Shown here in pieces: positions 1-7,118 of a stretch of DNA of 14,754 nt; the first letter of the stretch is position 1; every line of letters begins with the position of its first letter. A model generated the notes under the pieces. The model was given only the letters and a program-made list of their open reading frames with translations. It ran no database searches and was not told where the DNA came from. Source of the DNA: an uncultured Clostridia bacterium (GTDB taxonomy: Bacteria > Bacillota > Clostridia > Christensenellales > Aristaeellaceae); assembly GCA_946615495.1 (NCBI GenBank), contig CAMOHY010000025.1, positions 1 to 14,754 of the forward strand. Direction: 5' to 3'. A program made the translations under genes and the position numbers.

Positions 1-11
1 GCGGATTGTTG

Positions 12-35
12 ATGAAAGGGCCAAAGCCCTTTCAT
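12..35. repeat. Perfect short hairpin in left-edge intergenic region
   Basis: A 10-bp perfect inverted repeat (12-21 with 26-35) closes a 4-base loop. No T-run follows on either strand, so it is not a classical terminator. It may belong to the 3' region of a gene left of the window or to a dispersed intergenic repeat. No coding region is supported in 1-239. Confidence 0.5.
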
Positions 36-63
36 ACTTTCCTGGGGTTTGTCGACAGTCTGT

Positions 64-119
64 CTGGGGGAAAACCGCTCCTTGGAGCCCCAAGAGCGGT
101 TTCCCCCAGTATACATTTT
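64..119. terminator. Long hairpin, possible terminator of an upstream gene
   Basis: Positions 64-85 pair with 90-109 in about 20 base pairs, with two single-base bulges (A74 and C81) and a 4-base loop. A T-containing tail (five T at 115-119) follows 5 bases later. The structure could end transcription from a gene left of the window. The palindrome GTCGAC at 51-56 lies between this hairpin and the one at 12-35, so the segment could also be a copy of a dispersed palindromic element. The sequence alone does not decide. Confidence 0.4.
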
Positions 120-156
120 TCGGAAGCGATTGCCATAGGATAGGCCCGGTTTTTCG

Positions 157-185
157 TTGCGCCGGAGGAAATTTTCGTATATAAT
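157..185 (+). promoter_or_regulatory. Putative sigma-A promoter of the first aldo/keto reductase
   Basis: A perfect -10 hexamer TATAAT (180-185) lies 17 bp after a weak -35 TTGCGC (157-162). Transcription would start near 192, leaving a short leader before the ribosome binding site at 226-234. Confidence 0.45.
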
Positions 186-239
186 ATACCTATCCTTTTT
201 ATTTTTCTTTTTTGCCGCGTTTTATAGGGAGGGACCAGG

Positions 240-1376
240 ATGCTGCAAAACGCTTTTTTTCCGGAAATTCACGGCAACTTGGGCTTTGGCTGCATGCGCC
301 TGCCCATGGCGGGCAAGCAGGTGGACGAAGAAGAATTCCGCCGCATGGTGGATGCTTTTCTGGCCGCGGGCTTCAATTATTTCGATACGGCCCACGGCTA
401 CCTGGGCGGCAAAAGCGAAACCGCCCTGCGCCAAGCCCTGACCAGCCGGTATGACCGAAAGAACTACCTGCTCACCAATAAGCTCACCGCCAATTATTTC
501 AGTAAGCCGGAGGATATCCGCCCCCTGTTTGAAAAGCAATTGGCGGCCTGCGGGGTGGATTATTTCGATTTTTACCTGATGCACGCCCAGGACGCGGCCA
601 TTTACCGCAAATTCAAGCGCTGCGGGGCCTATAAGGCCGCGCTGAAGCTGCGGGACGAAGGAAGGATACGCCATTTCGGCATTTCCTTCCACGACAAGGC
701 GGAGGTGCTGAACGGCATCCTGACGGACTGGCCCCAGATTGAGGCGGTGCAGATTCAATTGAATTACCTGGATTGGGAAGACGTGGCGGTGGAAAGCCGG
801 AAGGTGTACGAGGTGTGCGAAAAGCACGGCAAGCCCGTGCTGGTGATGGAGCCGGTGAAGGGCGGCAGCCTGGCGCAATTGCCCCCGGAAGCCAGCGCCG
901 CGCTGGACGCCCTGCAGCCCCGGCGCTCCAACGCCTCCTACGCCCTGCGCTTCGCCGCCGGGCTGCCTCAGGTGTGCGCGGTGCTTTCCGGCATGAGCAA
1001 TATGGAGCAAATGAACGACAACCTAAACACCATGAAAGCCTTTGCTCCCCTCAGCGCCGGGGAGGCGGCGGCGGTGGACCAGGTGCGCAGGGTGTTCCAG
1101 GGCATGCACATGATTCCCTGCACCGGCTGCCGCTACTGCGTATCGGACAACCATTGCCCGAAGGATATCCTCATTCCCGATCTGTTTTCCTGCATGAACC
1201 TGAAAACCACCTTCCACAACTGGAACCAGGATTACTATTACCAAAATATCCTCACCCAGGCCCATGGAAAGGCCTCCGCCTGCATCCAGTGCGGCGGCTG
1301 CGAAAGGGTGTGCCCCCAGCATTTGCCCATCCGGGAGCTGTTGGGCAGCGTGGCCAGGGAATTTGAGCGCCGGTGA
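240..1376 (+). CDS. Aldo/keto reductase with C-terminal 4Fe-4S ferredoxin domain
   Basis: This is a 378-residue cytoplasmic oxidoreductase of the ferredoxin-fused aldo/keto reductase group (COG1453-like). The N-terminal TIM-barrel keeps the full AKR tetrad: D49 and Y54 (in FDTAHGY), K81 (TNKL) and H115 (LMH). The C-terminal part has two cysteine sets, C294/C297/C300/C306 (CxxCxxCx5CP) and C348/C351/C354/C358 (CxxCxxCx3CP), enough for two 4Fe-4S clusters. Electrons could therefore pass between the clusters and a bound nicotinamide or carbonyl substrate; the substrate is not deducible. The ATG at 240 follows AGGGAGGGA at 226-234 with good spacing. The gene has its own putative promoter and may be co-transcribed with the zinc-ribbon gene 98 bp downstream. 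It is a useful contrast to the second AKR at 8568, which lacks part of the tetrad. Confidence 0.9.
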   Translation: MLQNAFFPEIHGNLGFGCMRLPMAGKQVDEEEFRRMVDAFLAAGFNYFDTAHGYLGGKSETALRQALTSRYDRKNYLLTNKLTANYFSKPEDIRPLFEKQLAACGVDYFDFYLMHAQDAAIYRKFKRCGAYKAALKLRDEGRIRHFGISFHDKAEVLNGILTDWPQIEAVQIQLNYLDWEDVAVESRKVYEVCEKHGKPVLVMEPVKGGSLAQLPPEASAALDALQPRRSNASYALRFAAGLPQVCAVLSGMSNMEQMNDNLNTMKAFAPLSAGEAAAVDQVRRVFQGMHMIPCTGCRYCVSDNHCPKDILIPDLFSCMNLKTTFHNWNQDYYYQNILTQAHGKASACIQCGGCERVCPQHLPIRELLGSVAREFERR

Positions 1377-1394
1377 AGCCCTATCCTTTTTCAA

Positions 1395-1409
1395 CCGGCC
1401 TGAGGCCGG
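1395..1409. repeat. Small GC-rich hairpin between genes
   Basis: Six perfect base pairs (1395-1400 with 1404-1409) close a 3-base loop just after the AKR stop codon. No T-run follows on the + strand, so it is at best a weak terminator or an mRNA 3'-end stabiliser. Confidence 0.3.
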
Positions 1410-1474
1410 GAAGAAAACCGCCGCCCGCATCGTTTTATGAATATCAACACCGACAATGCAAAGGATGAGGAACC

Positions 1475-1981
1475 ATGTGGATTTGCCCAAGATGTCATAC
1501 GGAAAACCGGGACGCGGACACGGCCTGCGAAGCCTGCGGCGCGGCGCGGGCGGCGGGACGCTTTGCTTCCCCTCCCCAACGGCCCCAGCAGCGCATTTCC
1601 CGCCCGGCCCAGCCGCCGCGGGTGACGGCGCCAAGCCCGGTCCAGGAAACGGCGGAAGCGCCTGCCGCTCCGGCCCGCGGCGGCTATCAGGCCCCGGAAT
1701 TCCGCGCGTCCAAGCCCCGCCGCAGGCGCGCGCCCCTGCTTACCCTGAGCCGCTGGGTGGGCGGAATCCTGTGCCTGGCGCTGCCCGCGCTTACGCTGCT
1801 GCTGGCCTGGCGGCAGCGCCAAACGCTTTTTTCCGCGCTCACGCCCCTGCTCCTGGGCCCTGACGCCCCGGCCTGGCAGGGATGGACGGCCTTTGGCGTT
1901 CTTGCGCTGACGGGCGCGCTGCTTTCCCTGCTGCCCGGCCTGTGGACGCTTCTGCTGGCCCGCCGGACGCAGAAGGAATAA
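1475..1981 (+). CDS. Zinc-ribbon protein with two membrane segments
   Basis: This 168-residue protein has no function I can name. It starts with a zinc-ribbon (C4-x2-C7 and C18-x2-C21). Residues about 28-82 form a Pro/Ala/Arg-rich low-complexity linker ending in a basic KPRRRR patch. Two hydrophobic segments, roughly 90-111 and 137-161, are likely transmembrane helices, and the tail is basic (RRTQKE). Zinc-ribbon plus membrane proteins of this layout are common and poorly characterised in Firmicutes. The ATG at 1475 has AAGGA/GAGGA-type sequence just upstream (1461-1471). It may share a transcript with the preceding AKR. The stop codon overlaps the tail of the minus-strand terminator of the facing dacF operon. 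Confidence 0.7.
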   Translation: MWICPRCHTENRDADTACEACGAARAAGRFASPPQRPQQRISRPAQPPRVTAPSPVQETAEAPAAPARGGYQAPEFRASKPRRRRAPLLTLSRWVGGILCLALPALTLLLAWRQRQTLFSALTPLLLGPDAPAWQGWTAFGVLALTGALLSLLPGLWTLLLARRTQKE

Positions 1982-2006
1982 AAAAGCGAGGGCCTGGGCG
2001 GCCCTC
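1980..2006 (-). terminator. Rho-independent terminator of the dacF operon
   Basis: Read on the minus strand, a 7-bp perfect GC-rich stem (2006-2000 with 1994-1988) with a 5-base loop is followed within 2 bases by six T (1985-1980). It ends the dacF operon. On the + strand it could also slow readthrough from the zinc-ribbon gene, but the T-run there lies about 25 bases away. Confidence 0.75.
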
Positions 2007-2109
2007 AGCGTGCGCTTCCTATCGTCCATCCTTTTTTCTCAACAGCCCGGCCGCCCACGCCGCCGCGCCCAGCCCGGCCCAGCCGTACAGCCAGGCAGGC
2101 GGGGCGGCT

Positions 2110-3234
2110 TCATTTTCCGGCAAGAGGCCAGAGGGCCAGGATTCGTTCTCCGCCGTATCGAAAGGAACGCTCCGGCACGTTTTCCGCCGAAAGCAGGGGC
2201 ACGGTGAGCAGGGTTTCCCCCTGGTCCACCATGCGCGCCGCGCCGATCACCTGGCCCGCCTTGACGGGGGCGGCGAGGCTCTCCGGCAGATCGATGAATA
2301 AATCGGGCCAGGCGTCCCAGGCTACGGGGGCGGCGGCGTCGCTTTGCGCTACCGCCCGCACGCTTGCTTGAACGCCGCCCGTTACCGGAATTTCCCGCAC
2401 GCTTTCCCCGGCGGAAAGCACCTGGGCCATCTGCCAGTTTTCAAAGCCCCGGTCCAGAATCGCCGCCGCCTCGTCGAACCAATCGGGGCAATTGAGCACT
2501 ACGCCGATCAATTCCAGCCCGTTCCTTTCCGCGGCGAACACCAGGCAGCGCCCCGCCGCCTTGGTGTAGCCTGTTTTTACGCCCATGGCTCCGGCGTAGG
2601 CGGAAAGCAGCTTGTTTTTATTGTTCAGCACCCGGCTGTATTCGTGGCCGCTCCAGGGCAGCGTGGCCCGCTGGGTGGACACGATCTCCCGGAAAACAGG
2701 GTTTTGCATGGCCTCCCTGGCGATCAGGGCCAAATCCCAGGCGGTGGTATGGTGGCCGTCGGCGGGCAGGCCGTGGGGCGTGGTGAACACGGTGTTTTCG
2801 CAGCCGATTTCCTCCGCCCGCTCCGTCATCATGCGGCAAAAGTCGGGCACCGTGCCTCCGATATGCTCCGCGATGGCCACGGCGGCGTCGTTGCCGCTGG
2901 CCAGCATGAGGCCATAGAGCATGTCCCGCAGCGTCAGGCGTTCCCCCAGGGACAAATAAATGCTGGTGCCCGGCACGCCGAAGGCGTTGGGGCCGGCTGT
3001 CACCATATCGTCCAAATTTCCCCGCTCCAAGGCCAAAAGAGCAGTCATCACCTTGGTGGTGGAGGCCATGGGCAGGGCTTCGTGGGCGTTGCTTTCATAC
3101 AGCACGCGGCCCGTTTTCGCCTCGATGAGAATGGAAGCGCGGGCTCCCTCCGCCTGCGCCGCCACGGGCGAAAAAAACAGCAGGGAAAAAAGGACGCAGG
3201 CCGCGGCCAGGATCAATTTTGCTCCCGCTTTCAT
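2110..3234 (-). CDS. dacF: D-alanyl-D-alanine carboxypeptidase (DacF-like PBP, serine peptidase S11)
   Basis: This 374-residue class C low-molecular-weight penicillin-binding protein trims the terminal D-Ala from peptidoglycan stem peptides. An N-terminal signal peptide probably ends at AQA|EG (about residue 28). All three active-site motifs are present: S58-T-T-K61 with the nucleophile Ser, S113-G-N115, and K220-T-G222. A C-terminal beta domain of the PBP5/DacF type follows. The ATG overlaps the gerW stop as ATGA, so the genes are translationally coupled. DacF-type enzymes modify spore cortex or vegetative wall in Firmicutes, and the GerW neighbour favours sporulation. The end is odd: just past the TGA, the +1 frame stays open to a TAG at 2019-2021 and encodes a membrane-helix-like stretch with a basic tail, right before the terminator. 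This suggests a frameshift close to the 3' end. Confidence 0.9.
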   Translation of the reverse strand: MKAGAKLILAAACVLFSLLFFSPVAAQAEGARASILIEAKTGRVLYESNAHEALPMASTTKVMTALLALERGNLDDMVTAGPNAFGVPGTSIYLSLGERLTLRDMLYGLMLASGNDAAVAIAEHIGGTVPDFCRMMTERAEEIGCENTVFTTPHGLPADGHHTTAWDLALIAREAMQNPVFREIVSTQRATLPWSGHEYSRVLNNKNKLLSAYAGAMGVKTGYTKAAGRCLVFAAERNGLELIGVVLNCPDWFDEAAAILDRGFENWQMAQVLSAGESVREIPVTGGVQASVRAVAQSDAAAPVAWDAWPDLFIDLPESLAAPVKAGQVIGAARMVDQGETLLTVPLLSAENVPERSFRYGGERILALWPLAGK

Positions 3235-3629
3235 GGTTCCTGCCCGTCCTGCGCTTTCTTTTCTTTTTGGGGAATCAGGGCGCGGATATCCTCCAGCACC
3301 TGGGGCGCGCAGCTGACCGCCCGTTCCCAGGCGGTTAAATGCTGGGCGGGCAGCACCCTTACGCCGCTGGGGCCCACCACCAGAAAGCCCACCGGCTGCA
3401 CCGACACCCCCGCGCCGCTGCCCCCGGCAAAGGGCGTATCGCTCTGGGGCAGCTGGTTCAATTCATATTCCCCGCCCCCCGCGAGAAAGCCGAAGCTTAC
3501 TTTGGAAACCGGAATGATGGTGTCGCCTCCGGCGGTGGGAATGGGCTCCCCGATCACGGTGTTCACATCCACCATGTCTTTAATGTTTTCCAGCGTTGTC
3601 TGCATCAGGTTCCCGATGGGATGATCCAT
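3231..3629 (-). CDS. gerW: GerW family sporulation protein (YtfJ)
   Basis: This 132-residue protein matches the YtfJ/GerW spore family (usually about 130-150 residues). The recognisable core is GEPIPTAGGDTIIPVSKVS followed by a glycine-rich FGFLAGGGEY stretch. A second glycine-rich segment and a VVGPSGVRVLP strand come after it. In Bacillus subtilis the homologue is made in the forespore and is needed for proper germination. The start at 3629 (MDHPIGNL) is chosen over the longer open frame to 3722 because AAGGAGG lies 7 bases upstream and because the family begins here. The gene overlaps the end of the DUF2953 gene by 25 bp and the start of dacF by 4 bp, so the three form one tightly packed operon. 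Confidence 0.9.
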   Translation of the reverse strand: MDHPIGNLMQTTLENIKDMVDVNTVIGEPIPTAGGDTIIPVSKVSFGFLAGGGEYELNQLPQSDTPFAGGSGAGVSVQPVGFLVVGPSGVRVLPAQHLTAWERAVSCAPQVLEDIRALIPQKEKKAQDGQEP

Positions 3630-4180
3630 GCTTTTTCCTCCTTCCGGCCCGCCTTGCGCCGCTGCGCGTACCAAAGCAGGCCCGCCGCCATTAGAATGCC
3701 CAGCCGGGTCTCGGCTATGCACCGCGCATAGACGGCGCTTCTTCCTCCCAGGGCGGGGTCAACGCGCACATGGGCAAAGGGCAGCGCCGCCGCCGCGCTT
3801 CGCAAAAATCCCGCGGTCAGGGCCAGGGCAGCCGCGTCCTGGCCGCCCAGGCGAAGGGTCCCCTCCAGCGCGCGCACCTTCACCATCCGGCGCAGCCTGG
3901 CCCCCGCGCCATTGGCCCTAAGAAGCAGCCACAGGGCTTTTAGGCCTTGAGCCGCCTTCTTTTTCCGCTTTGGCAGGGCAATGCGCTTCCCGCCCGCCTG
4001 CGCCGCCAGGCGCAATCGGCCTCCCTCGCTGCGCACAGGCTTTAGATCGATTTGAAGCCGCGCGCCCCACACCATGGCGCCTACAGCCAAACGCGGCAAT
4101 TCCCCCTCCCAGCGCAGCCTGGCGCCCACCCGCACCGGCGCGATGAGCATCAGGAACAGAAAAATGCCTGCCCACGCCAT
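3605..4180 (-). CDS. DUF2953 family membrane-associated protein (YtfI-like)
   Basis: This 191-residue protein starts with a hydrophobic helix (residues about 2-18, MAWAGIFLFLMLIAP). A basic, arginine-rich soluble part follows, and a second hydrophobic stretch lies near the C-terminus (LGILMAAGLLWYAQRRK). In Firmicutes, DUF2953 genes sit directly upstream of ytfJ/gerW, as here, so the call rests mainly on topology and conserved synteny; the function is unknown. The start at 4180 is preferred over the upstream ATGs because AAGGAGG lies about 9 bases before it. The stop codon is inside the gerW reading frame. A possible sigma-G promoter lies at 4214-4243. Confidence 0.7.
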   Translation of the reverse strand: MAWAGIFLFLMLIAPVRVGARLRWEGELPRLAVGAMVWGARLQIDLKPVRSEGGRLRLAAQAGGKRIALPKRKKKAAQGLKALWLLLRANGAGARLRRMVKVRALEGTLRLGGQDAAALALTAGFLRSAAAALPFAHVRVDPALGGRSAVYARCIAETRLGILMAAGLLWYAQRRKAGRKEEKAWIIPSGT

Positions 4181-4213
4181 TTTTCGCTTCCTCCTTTTTC
4201 CCTTCCGCAGTTT

Positions 4214-4243
4214 TATTTTGCATAAAAGCAACAATTTCCATAC
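4214..4243 (-). promoter_or_regulatory. Candidate forespore sigma-G type promoter of the DUF2953-gerW-dacF operon
   Basis: On the minus strand GTATG (4243-4239) is followed after 18 bases by CAAAATA (4220-4214). This resembles the Bacillus sigma-G pattern GHATR-N17/18-CATNHTA with one mismatch in the -10. The predicted start near 4207 would give a leader of about 27 bases carrying the ribosome binding site of the DUF2953 gene. The match is short and could be chance; the forespore role known for GerW makes it plausible. Confidence 0.3.
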
Positions 4244-4266
4244 GTAAAAGCAACAATTCCCATACG
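4223..4266. repeat. Tandem direct repeat, 2 x 22 bp
   Basis: Two adjacent 22-bp copies (4223-4244 and 4245-4266) differ at a single T/C position. Each begins TAAAAGCAAC and ends CCATACG. They lie between the MATE-gene terminator and the DUF2953 operon, and the copy nearer the operon contains the -35 half of the candidate sigma-G promoter. Confidence 0.85.
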
Positions 4267-4268
4267 CG

Positions 4269-4294
4269 AAAAAAGCCCGGTGAAAACGCCGGAC
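4269..4294 (-). terminator. Rho-independent terminator of the MATE exporter gene
   Basis: On the minus strand an 8-bp stem with one C-A mismatch (4294-4287 with 4282-4275) and a TTTT loop is followed directly by six T (4274-4269). It separates the exporter gene from the sporulation operon downstream on the same strand. Confidence 0.8.
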
Positions 4295-4322
4295 ACAGAC
4301 GAAAAAAGGATGCTTGCAGACT

Positions 4323-5696
4323 TTATATCACTTTCTTTTCCAGCCATTTTCCCCGGCTGAACCGCAGCATAAAGCAAACGCCCCTGGCGGCCCAGTCCAT
4401 GTGCATGGCGATCCATACGCCCATCAGGGACAAGTGGAAGCCGTACACCAGCAGATAGCTGGCGCCCAAGCGCAGGATGAGCATGCTGATAACCGACACC
4501 GCCATGGTATACCGGGCGTCGCCCGCGGCGCGCAGGATATTGGGCATGCCGAAGGAGGGCACCCAGATGAAGATGGAGCACAGGGCGTACATCCTTTCGA
4601 TTTGCACAGCCACGGGCACGCCGGCCTCCGCCAGGTTCAGCAGCCGCACCACCGGCTCGGCAAAGAAGAACAAAAGCACATTCAGCGGCAGAACGCCCAG
4701 GTACATGAGCCGGGTCAGCTTTTTGCCGTAGCGCTTGGCCTCCTCCTTTTTTCCCGCGCCGATGAGCTGGCCGATCACGGCGATGGTGGCCAGGCCGATG
4801 GCGTTGCCGGGAATATTGACCACGCTGGACACGCTGTTGCAAATGCCGTTGGCGGCGCGGATAGCGGTGGGAAAGGTGGTGATAATACCCATAATGAGCA
4901 CCTTGCCCACCTGGAACAGGCTGTTTTCCAGCCCGTTGGGCACGCCCACACGGAAAATGCGGCGGATCATGGAAAAATCCAGCCGGAAATAATGGGGCTG
5001 ACGCCGGGGCGAATCCAAATGGATGGGCATGGTGTTATTGAACAGCACCCGCAGAATCACCACCGCGGACACCACCCGGCTCAGCAGCGTGGAAATGCCC
5101 GCCCCGGCCACGCCCAGGCCGCAGGGATGGATGAGCAGGGCGTTTCCGCCAATGTTAATCAGGTTCATGGCGATGCTGGTATACATGGAGGACTTGGAAT
5201 TGCCCATGGCCCGCAGCAGGCCTACGCCGCCGTTATAAATGCCCAGGAAGGGAAAGGAAAAGGCCGTGATGAACAGATAGGTGTAGGATTGGTTCAGGGT
5301 GGCCGGGTCGCTGCCGTCGTCCATCAGGTTGATGATGGGCCGGTGAAACGCCACGATGACGGCGGACACGATTGTGGCCAGGAAAAAGGTGGACAGCATG
5401 AGCTGCTTGGCCGCGGCGCAGGCGTTTTTCCGGTCCTGATGGCCCAAATATTGGGCGGCCACCACCGCGCCGCCCGCGCTCATGGCGGAAAACAGGTTAA
5501 TGAACAGCACGTTCAGCGTGTCCACCGTGGAAACGGCGGCCACGGCGCTGCCCGTGGCGTCCACGCCGGACACCATGGCCGTATCCGCCATGCCCACCAG
5601 CACGGCCAAAAATTGCTCCGCGATCAGGGGCAGGATCAGCGCCAGCAGCGCTTTGCTGGAAAAATACGTATCCTCCGCCGTTTGACGGCCGCTCAT
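4323..5696 (-). CDS. MATE family efflux transporter
   Basis: This integral membrane protein of about 457 residues has the repeated twelve-helix layout of the MATE family (NorM/DinF-like). Such proteins export drugs or metabolites in exchange for Na+ or H+. Family signatures visible include the N-terminal LALILPLIAEQFLAVLVGMADTAMVS region, a GGAVVAAQYLG motif in the first half, and its counterpart GNAIGLATIAVIGQLIGAGKKEEA in the second half. The substrate cannot be inferred. The ATG at 5696 (or the adjacent one at 5699) is chosen because GGGAGG lies 4-7 bases upstream. The farther ATG at 5741 has no ribosome binding site and would start almost at the predicted transcription start. The gene is monocistronic, with its own promoter and terminator. 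Confidence 0.9.
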   Translation of the reverse strand: MSGRQTAEDTYFSSKALLALILPLIAEQFLAVLVGMADTAMVSGVDATGSAVAAVSTVDTLNVLFINLFSAMSAGGAVVAAQYLGHQDRKNACAAAKQLMLSTFFLATIVSAVIVAFHRPIINLMDDGSDPATLNQSYTYLFITAFSFPFLGIYNGGVGLLRAMGNSKSSMYTSIAMNLINIGGNALLIHPCGLGVAGAGISTLLSRVVSAVVILRVLFNNTMPIHLDSPRRQPHYFRLDFSMIRRIFRVGVPNGLENSLFQVGKVLIMGIITTFPTAIRAANGICNSVSSVVNIPGNAIGLATIAVIGQLIGAGKKEEAKRYGKKLTRLMYLGVLPLNVLLFFFAEPVVRLLNLAEAGVPVAVQIERMYALCSIFIWVPSFGMPNILRAAGDARYTMAVSVISMLILRLGASYLLVYGFHLSLMGVWIAMHMDWAARGVCFMLRFSRGKWLEKKVI

Positions 5697-5750
5697 CATA
5701 CCGCCTCCCTTCCGTGAAACAGAAAAAAACATCCCGTTCATGCTGACGCT

Positions 5751-5779
5751 ATTATACGCTCTTTTTTTCTTTCATACAA
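5751..5779 (-). promoter_or_regulatory. Putative sigma-A promoter of the MATE gene
   Basis: On the minus strand a perfect -10 TATAAT (5756-5751) follows a weak -35 TTGTAT (5779-5774) with a 17-bp spacer. Predicted transcription starts near 5744, about 48 bases before the chosen start codon. Confidence 0.5.
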
Positions 5780-5920
5780 TCCCTCGTTCCGGACGGGCCA
5801 TGAAAATTTTTCCATTTTGAAGGAAATCATCAGTCCACCGCCGAAATACCTGTTCTGCATTTTCGGAAGCCCACTCCCCATCCGGCGGCAGGGCGCCGCG
5901 CAAATGGAAAGGATGATTAT

Positions 5921-6409
5921 TTGAAAAAACGCTGGGTATTGTGGCTTTTATGGGGCTTGGTGCTGGCGGTGGCGGGGATGATTTTTTTCTTTTCCTCCCA
6001 GGAGGGCTACGCTTCCATGAAAACCAGCAACGGCATCACCTATTGGATGATCCGGCTGTTTCATCCCGGCTACGACGGGCTGGGCGGCAAGGAAAAAAGA
6101 GCAATCTTTCAGCGCTTCCAGTACATCGTGCGCAAGGGAGCCCACTTTTCGGAATTTGCCCTGCTGGGCGTTTCCCTGCGGCTGCTGTTTCAGGCGCTGT
6201 CGCTGCGCCTGCCTTTGCCCCTGGCCTATGTGGCGGGCACGCTGTACGCCTGCACCGATGAACTGCACCAGCAATTTACCGGCAATCGCTCCCCCATGTG
6301 GCGGGATGTGGGCATCGACAGCGCGGGGGTGCTGTGCGGCGCGGCGCTGGTTTCCCTGATCCTGTGGCTCCGCCGCCGCAGGAAAGAGAAAGCCGGGGCC
6401 ATCCATTGA
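5921..6409 (+). CDS. VanZ-like family membrane protein
   Basis: This 162-residue protein is of the VanZ-like family (PF04892 type). Four hydrophobic segments are visible, at about 5-24, 79-93, 99-111 and 136-153. Family signatures are SSQ at 25-27 after the first helix, the RKGAH-FSEF block (R71, K72, H75, E78), and DELHQ (113-117) followed by GNR and a D-x-G-I-D motif. VanZ itself gives low-level teicoplanin resistance in enterococci, but most relatives are of unknown cell-envelope function, so resistance should not be assumed. The start is TTG at 5921, the only in-frame choice, with GGAAAGGA 7-8 bases upstream. The -35 box of the pgsA promoter overlaps this gene's stop codon. The gene is divergent from the MATE gene across a 224-bp region in which I see no clear promoter for it. 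Confidence 0.85.
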   Translation: MKKRWVLWLLWGLVLAVAGMIFFFSSQEGYASMKTSNGITYWMIRLFHPGYDGLGGKEKRAIFQRFQYIVRKGAHFSEFALLGVSLRLLFQALSLRLPLPLAYVAGTLYACTDELHQQFTGNRSPMWRDVGIDSAGVLCGAALVSLILWLRRRRKEKAGAIH

Positions 6410-6434
6410 AAAAAATGTTCAGTGATGTTATAAT
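6406..6434 (+). promoter_or_regulatory. sigma-A promoter of pgsA
   Basis: TTGAAA (6406-6411), a 17-bp spacer and a perfect TATAAT (6429-6434). The predicted start is near 6441. The -35 overlaps the stop codon of the VanZ-like gene, so pgsA can be transcribed independently. Confidence 0.75.
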
Positions 6435-6479
6435 AATCGATGGCACATTTGCCCCAACATTTTATCAGGAGACCACGAA

Positions 6480-7052
6480 ATGACCGCAAAAGATAAAGAA
6501 AAAATCTGGAATGTTCCCAATGCGCTGACGATGATTCGGATGGTGCTGATTCCGGTTTTTTGGTTTTTTATGCTGCGCGGGAACCTGTACACCGCCCTGG
6601 GCGTTTTTTTGGCCGCCAGCCTGACGGACCTGGCAGACGGCTTCATCGCCCGCAAATATAACCTGATTACCAATTTCGGCAAGCTTATGGACCCGCTGGC
6701 CGACAAGCTGATGGTCATCAGCGTAATGCTGTCGCTGACGCTGCTTGGCATCGTGCCCTGGCCGGTGCTGCTGATCCTCTTGGCCAAGGAGGCGGTGATG
6801 GTAATCGGCGGGTTCCTGCTTTACCGAAAGGATGTGGTGGTGTATTCCGTCTGGATTGGCAAGCTGGCCCAAACGGTGATGGTGCTTTCGCTGCTGAGCT
6901 GCTTTTTCCATGAATGGCTGCTAAAAACGCTGGGCTTTCCCCTCCATTTATATTTGCTGTGGCTGGGCGTTTGCCTGACGCTGACCGCCTTGGTCTTTTA
7001 CATCTCCATGGGCATCAGGATGTACCGGGAATCCAAGGGAAAAAAGCAATAA
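6480..7052 (+). CDS. pgsA: CDP-diacylglycerol-glycerol-3-phosphate 3-phosphatidyltransferase
   Basis: This 190-residue inner-membrane enzyme makes phosphatidylglycerol phosphate from CDP-diacylglycerol and glycerol-3-phosphate, the committed step to phosphatidylglycerol and cardiolipin. The CDP-alcohol phosphotransferase signature is complete: D50-x2-D53-G54-x2-A57-R58, then G67-x3-D71-x3-D75. It is preceded by the PNALTMIR segment near the N-terminus that is typical of PgsA. About five to six hydrophobic helices and the length fit the family. AGGAGA lies 7 bases before the ATG. Two hairpin terminators follow, so the gene is the end of its transcript. Another CDP-alcohol transferase specificity is possible but less likely given the N-terminal motif. 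Confidence 0.9.
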   Translation: MTAKDKEKIWNVPNALTMIRMVLIPVFWFFMLRGNLYTALGVFLAASLTDLADGFIARKYNLITNFGKLMDPLADKLMVISVMLSLTLLGIVPWPVLLILLAKEAVMVIGGFLLYRKDVVVYSVWIGKLAQTVMVLSLLSCFFHEWLLKTLGFPLHLYLLWLGVCLTLTALVFYISMGIRMYRESKGKKQ

Positions 7053-7058
7053 AATATT

Positions 7059-7093
7059 CGGAGGCGGCTCAGGTGCTGCCTCCGCTTCGTTTT
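7059..7093 (+). terminator. Terminator after pgsA (first of two)
   Basis: A 10-bp stem with one G-U pair (7059-7068 with 7075-7084) and a 6-base loop is followed by CTTCGTTTT. It begins 6 bases after the pgsA stop. Confidence 0.65.
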
Positions 7094-7102
7094 GGCCCCG
7101 AT

Positions 7103-7114
7103 TTTTCGCGAAAA
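7103..7114. repeat. 12-bp perfect palindrome TTTTCGCGAAAA
   Basis: A perfect dyad sits between the two terminators in the pgsA-mreB gap. It could bind a dimeric regulator of mreB, but it is about 140 bp from the mreB start and no promoter is visible beside it. Confidence 0.4.
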
Positions 7115-7118
7115 GTGG

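Noticed and set aside
2344..3624. Long + strand open frame opposite dacF and gerW (426 codons)
   Set aside because: It is antisense to genes with complete catalytic motifs and overlapping coupled starts. Long antisense frames are expected in GC-rich DNA, and the translation is low-complexity with no recognisable domain.
4223..4266. CRISPR-like repeat pair
   Set aside because: The two copies are directly adjacent with no spacer, there are only two, and no cas gene is near. It is a simple tandem duplication.
4314..5717. 467-codon + strand open frame opposite the MATE gene
   Set aside because: His/Gln/Gly-rich composition typical of an antisense shadow. The minus-strand protein is a clear twelve-helix transporter with its own promoter and ribosome binding site.
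5921..6409. Glycopeptide resistance determinant (VanZ)
   Set aside because: Only the broad VanZ-like family is supported. No vanA-type cluster genes are present, and such proteins are common housekeeping membrane proteins in Clostridia.
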